A DNA stretch of 64,000 nucleotides. Source: Agarophyton chilense. Taxonomy: Eukaryota > Rhodophyta > Florideophyceae > Gracilariales > Gracilariaceae. This document shows, one piece after another, positions 57,992 through 64,000 of this stretch. A program made the translations under genes and the position numbers. The DNA lies in the NCBI GenBank assembly GCA_030374765.1, contig JARGXX010000079.1:682001-746000 (forward strand), written 5' to 3'. The number at the start of each line of letters is the position of its first letter. Position 1 is the first letter of the stretch. Below the pieces are notes generated by a model. The model was not told the DNA's origin. It saw only the letters and a list, made by a program, of their open reading frames with translations, and ran no database searches.

Positions 57992-59740
57992 TCATCTGTG
58001 CGGTTTGTGTAAATTTTGTGCTCCAGGTAGAATTGATGATTGTTGCTGATATGGCTCCAAGTTTTGTTCAGGATTAGGGTGCGTTGGTCTAATATTTCCT
58101 GATGGATAGTTCGAAAACTCCGTATGACGGTATTGGCTCACTCCATATGCTCCCATTTGAAAGCTTGGTCTCTCATACCCATACTGTTCACCCATCGATC
58201 TCCCGTACAATAATTCGCCCTGATTGACTTCTACACTATTCCTTTGAGGGTAAACATGAGGCTGAACACGTCCTTGCCAATATGAATTTGGAACCTGGTC
58301 GAAATGTTCCTGAGAACTGCTTGCTTTCTGGCTGTGATGAAGTCGTTGTATCTCATCATAGTTGAGTGCCCTTGCATTCGTGTAAGGTGGTCCACTAGCC
58401 ATGGTATGATAAGAATTGGGAACAGTCGGAAATGATTGCGAAAGACCTAGATGACGATAAAACTGTTGCGCTTGAGCATTGGGAGCAAGATGAGCTCCGA
58501 TGTGTGCATGAGTATCTCCGGTGCGTCCTCCATGTGTTTGCATGGTTTGCGGAAGTGCTTGTCTGGCTTGGGTGAAGAACTGGGAATATGTGACTGCATT
58601 CCCGCTGTGTATGCCCGGTGCTCCATTTGAGCCACTTCGCCACGAATTCTCAGCGTGAGAATCACGTTTCGTAGCAGCAAAAGCGCGACCAGTGCTTAAT
58701 CTGATCGAATCGGAAGGAGAATTCCTGTGCCTGAAACTCTGGTCCATTCCTTGCCTGGAGCTCGATCGCCCCTGATGTATACTGCCGCGATGTTGAGCGC
58801 CTATTCTCCGGCGTTTCAGGACGTTCGCACTATTTATATCACATTCCCTTTTTTTGGCTCGCGCCCTCTTTTCCGCTTGCTTCGCAGCTCGCTCTTCCTC
58901 ATCATCTGAATAGTCATTCGGAACATTGCACTCTTCATCATCCCAGTTGCTAGTATCGTAGCCTTTAGTGATCACATCACTCCCTCTGACCCACGTGCTC
59001 TTTTGCTTGACTATATAAACCGTTCGGCCCATTGCAGCCCCGGTGGATTCACGCTCCTCACTTGAATTAAATCGAATAAGATAGAAAGGCCGTTCCACGG
59101 GGCCGAAAGTCTCATCGACCAATCCCAAAAGCTTTCGATCTTCAAAACAGAGAGCGGAGCCGTGATCCAGTGCCCTGACTGACTTCAGATCAGGGCCGAA
59201 AGGAGAAATCTTCGGGCGCGTTCGCCCATCCGGATTGCTTCCGTCATTGGGACGCCAATCTGCCGAAGAAACCACAATTACGGAATCCATAGCTGAAACT
59301 ATTTTACCGACAGGGCATATTTCATCATCTCCGTTGATTATGACATTAGGAGTTGGGATCGCTTCTCTTTCAGGGTCAATTTCATGCTTTGATCGCAAGT
59401 GCTTTGCTTCTCCATCTGCTTTAGTTTCTTGAACAATAAGAGCCAGCTCGGCTTTTTTGGCATGGTGACTGTATCTGTGTTTCAAACTTGATGTGGAGGA
59501 AGATGAAGAGGTGGTGGAAGAAGAGACGGATGAAGATTCATACTTGGAATCCGATGATTCCGTGGCCGTATGTGGAGCATTTGAGGTCTTGCTAGCCGTG
59601 ACTGCGTCAAGCAATCCTTCAATCAAGGGAGTTATGGGAGTTGTTGTAGCCTTAGAAAATATGTCGTTAACAATTTCAAACACTGGAGAATATTCGTCGA
59701 CATTAAGAGGGCTTGACTTGGTTTCAGGTGTCACAGCCAT
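57992..59740 (-). CDS. NAF1: H/ACA RNP assembly factor Naf1
   Basis: 582 residues, intronless. An acidic/Ser-rich N-terminus with a Ser run near residue 80 precedes the Gar1/Naf1 core at about 140-270. That core shows VGKIVSAMDSVIVVSS, ALCFEDRKLLGLVDETFGPV and RPFYLIRFNS. The Naf1-type acidic motif KGYDTSNWDDEE and YSDDEEE follow, then a bipartite basic stretch. The C-terminal half is Gln/Pro/Tyr/His-rich and disordered. Naf1 binds dyskerin (Cbf5) during assembly of H/ACA RNPs, including snoRNPs that make pseudouridine and telomerase RNP in some eukaryotes, and is later replaced by Gar1. The extra Asn-Asp-Gly loop after VVSS is longer than usual. Identification is firm from the core. Confidence 0.92.
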   Translation of the reverse strand: MAVTPETKSSPLNVDEYSPVFEIVNDIFSKATTTPITPLIEGLLDAVTASKTSNAPHTATESSDSKYESSSVSSSTTSSSSSTSSLKHRYSHHAKKAELALIVQETKADGEAKHLRSKHEIDPEREAIPTPNVIINGDDEICPVGKIVSAMDSVIVVSSADWRPNDGSNPDGRTRPKISPFGPDLKSVRALDHGSALCFEDRKLLGLVDETFGPVERPFYLIRFNSSEERESTGAAMGRTVYIVKQKSTWVRGSDVITKGYDTSNWDDEECNVPNDYSDDEEERAAKQAEKRARAKKRECDINSANVLKRRRIGAQHRGSIHQGRSSSRQGMDQSFRHRNSPSDSIRLSTGRAFAATKRDSHAENSWRSGSNGAPGIHSGNAVTYSQFFTQARQALPQTMQTHGGRTGDTHAHIGAHLAPNAQAQQFYRHLGLSQSFPTVPNSYHTMASGPPYTNARALNYDEIQRLHHSQKASSSQEHFDQVPNSYWQGRVQPHVYPQRNSVEVNQGELLYGRSMGEQYGYERPSFQMGAYGVSQYRHTEFSNYPSGNIRPTHPNPEQNLEPYQQQSSILPGAQNLHKPHR

Positions 59741-60455
59741 GGAACAAGAGTTCGAGCTTATGAACGGGCGAAACAGCCGCGAATGCTAAGAAAACAAGCC
59801 TTCACCGTTACTAGTAAGAACAGAGTTGGGGTCAATACTGCTAATCACACGGTACTAACGGGAACCAGTTCCATGTGCATAAATGAGTATCGACTGTACG
59901 TGCCGTCGAGGGTTTGATTGCTACTGTGCAACGACGGCGGGGGATATGCAGTACAGGGTTAGGATTGCTACCCTTAGTAGCAATGCTATCAATTGCAAAT
60001 CGGTTAGATCGCTACACTCTCGCCGGCAGCTTCATACTGTGAGACGTTCACAGGTGCCTCCATGGTGTCGCAACTCAAAATGTTACCTGTTATGAGCTCT
60101 CCGACCAGTCTGCGCCTTTTGTACAAACATGGTGAACACAAAAAAAATCAAAAAGTGACCAAAGAGGAACCGTGAATGTCGCCAAAAAATTTTACGGATT
60201 CCTGTAGGTGTCATCCGTTTCTACTGCTGGCCCAGCTCCCCACACAATCATCGTATTTTAGCACCAAGTTCGCACTGTGCGGTGTCCTGCATTTATCTAC
60301 AAGGATGAACGGTGTGAGGGTTTACACTCGAGTAGCTGAAGCCGCGTACATCTACGCTCGCCGGTCCACTTTTGAGGCTGACCTTCACACGTCAACACCT
60401 TCAACCTTCGATCTGAAACGGTTTTTGGTCAATAGGGTTACTACGTGCACAGGAA
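59741..60455. other. 5' flank of NAF1
   Basis: Contains short plus-strand frames (59883-60095, 60176-60472) without motifs. The region is the likely divergent promoter of NAF1 and of the small membrane ORF. Confidence 0.5.
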
Positions 60456-60722
60456 ATGGGCCTACATCTTAGCGTGAGCATCGGGTTCAGCTTTCTCGTT
60501 TTTGTTCTCGTCATCGCCGTCCTTGTCTTTTGGTACTGGAGAAGTCGCAAGAGGCAAGGGAAGCCTTTCTGGCCCCGTCAAATTCATACGCGACCTATTG
60601 TCATTCCAGTTCCGAAATTTCCGCAGAAGCCACCCCGAGCGGCAAGAAGTGCGAGTAGAAAGCAAAAAGATCGCCGGTCAACACGAGGACGCCAACCATC
60701 AAATCGTCGCGACCAAAGGTAA
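60456..60722 (+). CDS. small single-pass membrane protein (possible)
   Basis: 88 residues. A hydrophobic segment of about 22 residues near the N-terminus (LSVSIGFSFLVFVLVIAVLV) ends in WYWRSRKRQGK, and the rest is Arg/Lys/Pro-rich. By charge it would face the basic tail to the cytosol. It meets the RNB gene tail-to-tail with 17 bases between stop codons. Family unknown; could be chance, although such hydrophobic-basic layouts are uncommon in random frames. Confidence 0.38.
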   Translation: MGLHLSVSIGFSFLVFVLVIAVLVFWYWRSRKRQGKPFWPRQIHTRPIVIPVPKFPQKPPRAARSASRKQKDRRSTRGRQPSNRRDQR

Positions 60723-60739
60723 CGTGGTTGTTCGGGATG

Positions 60740-63169
60740 CTACAATAGCTCATCTTCTGTGATATCAGACAGAACATCATCATTCAGCCCCTCAGTGAAC
60801 ATTTCATCAAAGTCCAGTTCAGAGTTCAACACACTTTCTGCTCGCACTTCTCCTGTTCTTGGATTCACAACGGGTACTCTTACACATAAAGATGCTCCTA
60901 ATTTTGTTCTACGAGGGACAGTCGCTACCAGCTGGAACCCATAATCTTCAAAATGAACAACGCCCAGGCGACTATCGTCTCTGAGACTTTTCACGAAGGT
61001 TACACCGTGTGTTACATTTGGACCCATTCGCCTCAAGAACTCTAGCTGCCAGTACTTATTCGTCTTGTTTTCTAGCGCCCTTGCATCGCGCCAAAGCTCT
61101 TGAGTCCGGCCTATTTCACGCAGGATGTCGTCAATTGAGTAGGGAGCTTCTTCGCCTCTGATGAGGGATTTCAGCTGAAAGTGTGCTATCAGATCAAGGC
61201 TACGTCGAATTGGAGAGGTCACCTGCGAATAATAATCTAAGCCCAAGGATGCGTGTTCCTTTGGCTCTATGGATATCACCGAAGCATTAGCGTTTTTGAA
61301 AACCATTGCCGCCCGGGCTGGACCGTTTGGAATCGCCTCGATGACGTCATCGTCAGGATAGTCAAATGGTTCTTGACTTCGATAAGGAAACGGAAGGCTA
61401 GCTTCTTTGGCGACATAAGCGCCAACAGTGCAGGCAGTTATCATCAGCTCGGAAACAAGTTTCTGTGAAGCTGTATCTGATCGTCCCGTTCGGATATTGA
61501 CTTCTGGATGATCATTGCCTGTGTCTGTCACTTCGATGCACGAAAAGGGAGTGTCGACATTGATTGCACCTCCTTCCATTTCACGCCACTTTCTGCGTCG
61601 CACTGCGAGTTTATGAAGCTGATTTAGAAGCGAATGATGTCTGTTTGTGTCATCTTCGATCGCCTTTTCTGCTTGTTCATAGGTAAGTCGAAAAGGTTTA
61701 GGAATAAGCGTGGGTTGCACGCGCATGGAATGCTCGTCGACAACTCCGTCTTCATTAATGCCAAACGAAAAGCTCAACGCAGTCCCATCCCACAATTCTC
61801 CCGTTAATGAAAAAAGCTCGGTCGCAAGTTTTTCAGGGAACATAATCAGCTTTTCATTTGGCAAGTAGATGGTCCTAGTGCGTCGAAGTGCTTCCTGGAG
61901 AACATCATCTTTGGTGCATTCAAAGTACCGAGATGGATCTGCGACATGCACGTAAACCAGGTTAGATTCAGGGTCGAAACCGATGGCGTCATCAACTTCT
62001 GTAGTGTCCGCGCTATCAATTGCAAATGCAAGATGATGACGCAGATCTGTTCTTCTGTCCCGATCGATGTCTGATGGGGGACTCGAAATGATATTTTCCG
62101 CAGCATCTACTATTGGCGCCGGAAACATTCGTCTCTGATCCAAGCCAGTTCGAAGCATTGTAAGATTTTCATGTTTTGACAGTATTTTCCATGCGACGAG
62201 AATGTCGAAGGCGGATAGCGGGGAAACGGACTTCGAAAGAGCGGACATTGTCATTTGAACAAGAGTTCTTGCCTCCTTGTCGAACAAAGAGAAGTTGTTA
62301 TTAGCCGTAAATGCGTATCTGGTGTCCCCCTCGTATTTGCCGTTATCAAGCTCAATGGCCATGTCTCGCAGTGACATTACTAATGTCTGCATTTCATCTT
62401 CGGAAAAAGAATTCCGTAAATGTTCTAAACTGCAGATTGCATAAGCCTTTTGAAGAGTATGTTTTCTAAATTGATCCCTTTCAGATTTCCTTGCCTGTTC
62501 TACTTTCTGTGCTTTGATATCCTCAACGATCTTAGGCGATCGTGCTTCGTACATAACAGAGCCCTTAATGTTTCGGCTTTTGAAGAAGACATCGTCGTTT
62601 TCCAACAGTAAATGTGTGGTCAGAACTGATAGCGCACTTTCGTCGCTGAATAATAGGGAGCAAATTCGATGAATGTCTACTAGATCCTCCTCAGAACTAA
62701 ATTCTTCCCACGATAATTCCAACAATTCTTCATATTCCTCTGCTCGAGTTTGAATCCAATTCTCTACGATTCTAAGATCTTCTGGGAGGGTAGTCACGGA
62801 ATTAGATCTGAGCGCGAGGAGTATCTGCTTAGGATTGACGGAAAACTCGGAGCCAGAGGAATCTTGCACTATCCAGTTCCGTTTTCCGTCTGGTCGCACT
62901 GCGCGAGTTAAACGGATATTCGAACCGCTACGCACGTGCAGGTAGGAACCAGCCTCGATTGCGAGCGAATTGGTAACAGCCGCCATGATTACGTATAGTT
63001 GTTTAAAAACTGGCTTTACGCCCATTCGGTTGGCTGCAGGCAGAACCGGTAAAAGTGGGCGATCCTGATGACGGTGATGTGGCCGTCTTAATACAAATGA
63101 TGAGAAGCACGTCTCAACGAAGGCAGGACGTTTCATTTTGCTGCCGAATCTCTTCGAGTGCATGACCAT
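60740..63169 (-). CDS. RNB-family exoribonuclease (RNase II/R-like), probably organellar
   Basis: 809 residues, intronless. The N-terminus is basic and hydrophobic (from Met 63136: MKRPAFVETCFSSFVLRRPH), like a transit peptide with early Phe-Val; Met 63169 and 62985 are alternative starts. The RNB domain spans about 370-700. It has FAIDSADTTEVDDAIGFD with the metal-binding Asp residues near 383-393, LPNEKLIMFPEKLATELFSL, and near residue 640 YYSQVTSPIRRSLDLIAHFQLKS, the RNB signature. The S1-type C-terminal part begins near 740 and is short. RNB enzymes degrade RNA 3' to 5'; plant RNR1 and bacterial RNase R act on rRNA maturation. Cold-shock domains are not clear in the N-terminal half. Confidence 0.9.
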   Translation of the reverse strand: MVMHSKRFGSKMKRPAFVETCFSSFVLRRPHHRHQDRPLLPVLPAANRMGVKPVFKQLYVIMAAVTNSLAIEAGSYLHVRSGSNIRLTRAVRPDGKRNWIVQDSSGSEFSVNPKQILLALRSNSVTTLPEDLRIVENWIQTRAEEYEELLELSWEEFSSEEDLVDIHRICSLLFSDESALSVLTTHLLLENDDVFFKSRNIKGSVMYEARSPKIVEDIKAQKVEQARKSERDQFRKHTLQKAYAICSLEHLRNSFSEDEMQTLVMSLRDMAIELDNGKYEGDTRYAFTANNNFSLFDKEARTLVQMTMSALSKSVSPLSAFDILVAWKILSKHENLTMLRTGLDQRRMFPAPIVDAAENIISSPPSDIDRDRRTDLRHHLAFAIDSADTTEVDDAIGFDPESNLVYVHVADPSRYFECTKDDVLQEALRRTRTIYLPNEKLIMFPEKLATELFSLTGELWDGTALSFSFGINEDGVVDEHSMRVQPTLIPKPFRLTYEQAEKAIEDDTNRHHSLLNQLHKLAVRRRKWREMEGGAINVDTPFSCIEVTDTGNDHPEVNIRTGRSDTASQKLVSELMITACTVGAYVAKEASLPFPYRSQEPFDYPDDDVIEAIPNGPARAAMVFKNANASVISIEPKEHASLGLDYYSQVTSPIRRSLDLIAHFQLKSLIRGEEAPYSIDDILREIGRTQELWRDARALENKTNKYWQLEFLRRMGPNVTHGVTFVKSLRDDSRLGVVHFEDYGFQLVATVPRRTKLGASLCVRVPVVNPRTGEVRAESVLNSELDFDEMFTEGLNDDVLSDITEDELL

Positions 63170-64000
63170 GCGTCCTGAATCGAATGACTGCCTGCGCGGG
63201 CGTGAAAAAACGAGTTATGAATCAAGTGCGTGGTAATTTCACCATGCATATACTTCGTCAAGCAGCCAATTTGTGACAGTTCCTGATTCACTGAAGAGTA
63301 GTGCTGGAAAAGCCCGAGTTTATCAAATGTGGCTGTCAAAAGATCATCTCGTATCTTTAAGTGCTACGTGAAAGCAATTCGACTGCCGCGTGGGCTTCAG
63401 CTTTCTTGTCGTAGTGATTCTTGCACGATTGTTGTGACAAACGGGAGATCCGAGGGCTGTTTTCTAAGGAGAAGGAGAGCGCGCATGCCCACAAACCAGG
63501 ATCTCTATGAACGGCCCCACCATTGCAAGGAATCACGATCTGATCCAAACTTCATATTTATTGTAACCGAGCTTGTACCGGACTGGCTCCGAAATTTTAA
63601 TCCAAAGTTTAAAATTGGATCGGACCAAAATCCTGGAGAACAGAATTTCGATTAAAAAAATGTCGATTTGGATCGAATTCACACGATCCAAAAGAATGGC
63701 GTTGGGTCGCTCCTGTTCAAAATGCGCCCCCCCCTGCGCAAATCGCAAAATACGATCGAGTCTACTGCCAAAACATTGGTCACTGATATCCCTATATCAT
63801 CGGCAACTACATTCTATACGTGCACAGCACTACAAGTTTCCAACAACGACCGTTCTGGAAACAGATAGGCGCAGCGCAAGTGTAGGCTCTGGGTTCGGAG
63901 TCCTTACCATAACCGCTTGCAAGTATTGTCATAAACTCTGAAACAGTACCGCTGTGGTTGCTAATCAAACACAGTCCTAAAAAGGGGTCCTAGCGAAAAC
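63170..64000. other. 5' flank of the RNB gene
   Basis: Short frames on both strands. One minus-strand stretch (63357-63548) ends in KKAEAHAAVELLSRS, which resembles the end of a double-stranded RNA binding domain and might be an exon. A plus-strand G/A-rich frame at 63329-63655 has no motif. Confidence 0.4.

Noticed and set aside
63133..63548. upstream exons of the RNB gene with a dsRNA-binding domain
   Set aside because: Only the last part of a dsRBD-like pattern is seen, and the connecting interval would be a 35-nt intron, shorter than any other here.
1..64000. CRISPR arrays, bacterial operons, rRNA or canonical tRNA genes
   Set aside because: No regularly spaced direct repeats, no ribosome-binding-site pattern; the window is eukaryotic, and no full tRNA cloverleaf was found by eye.

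Overview
This is a nuclear, eukaryotic window: it has spliced protein genes, a cytosolic ribosomal protein gene (RPL15), spliceosomal, ubiquitin-ligase and H/ACA-RNP genes, and a sea of LTR retrotransposons. Two proteins have N-termini that look like plastid transit peptides with an early Phe-Val. Introns are few and short (59-131 nt) where I can define them. Compact genes sit in islands between long chromovirus-rich stretches. This fits a red alga, probably a florideophyte of the Chondrus type. That assignment is inference; no taxonomic marker was searched.

Layout. 1-4756: the 5' part of a minus-strand Ty3/gypsy chromovirus (family A, copy 1), cut by the window edge. 4757-9609: gene-poor DNA with two degraded ORFs of unknown family. 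9610-22001: a GC-rich gene island holding a telobox Myb protein, a six-segment membrane protein, RBM22/Slt11, RPL15, a probable mitochondrial protein, an Sgf11-like zinc finger protein and a large MLO-like membrane protein. 22002-25460: nothing convincing. 25463-26762: a dead Tc1 transposon with Sleeping-Beauty-like IR/DR ends. 27955-31053: a highly structured segment followed by a decayed RT/RNase H retroelement (element C).

31054-50784: a nested repeat complex. Chromovirus B (minus strand, about 11 kb without the insert) abuts element C, and an 8.5-kb copy of chromovirus A (33197-41722, perfect 5-bp target duplication) sits inside B. Both A and B carry an extra plus-strand ORF region between the chromodomain and the 3' LTR, antisense to gag-pol and tail-to-tail with it. 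The placement recalls antisense genes expressed from the 3' LTR of complex retroviruses. The LTRs of A also carry a tRNA-like A-box/B-box segment on that same antisense strand. These are the most unusual signals in the window.

50785-64000: a second gene island with a 178-residue plastid-type protein, a cullin carrying a large insertion before its neddylation domain, NAF1, a small membrane ORF and an RNB-family exoribonuclease. The host genes are housekeeping functions (translation, splicing, rRNA pseudouridylation, chromatin, protein turnover, RNA decay) and are not an operon-like system. The only visible gene-to-gene relationships are divergent and convergent spacings.
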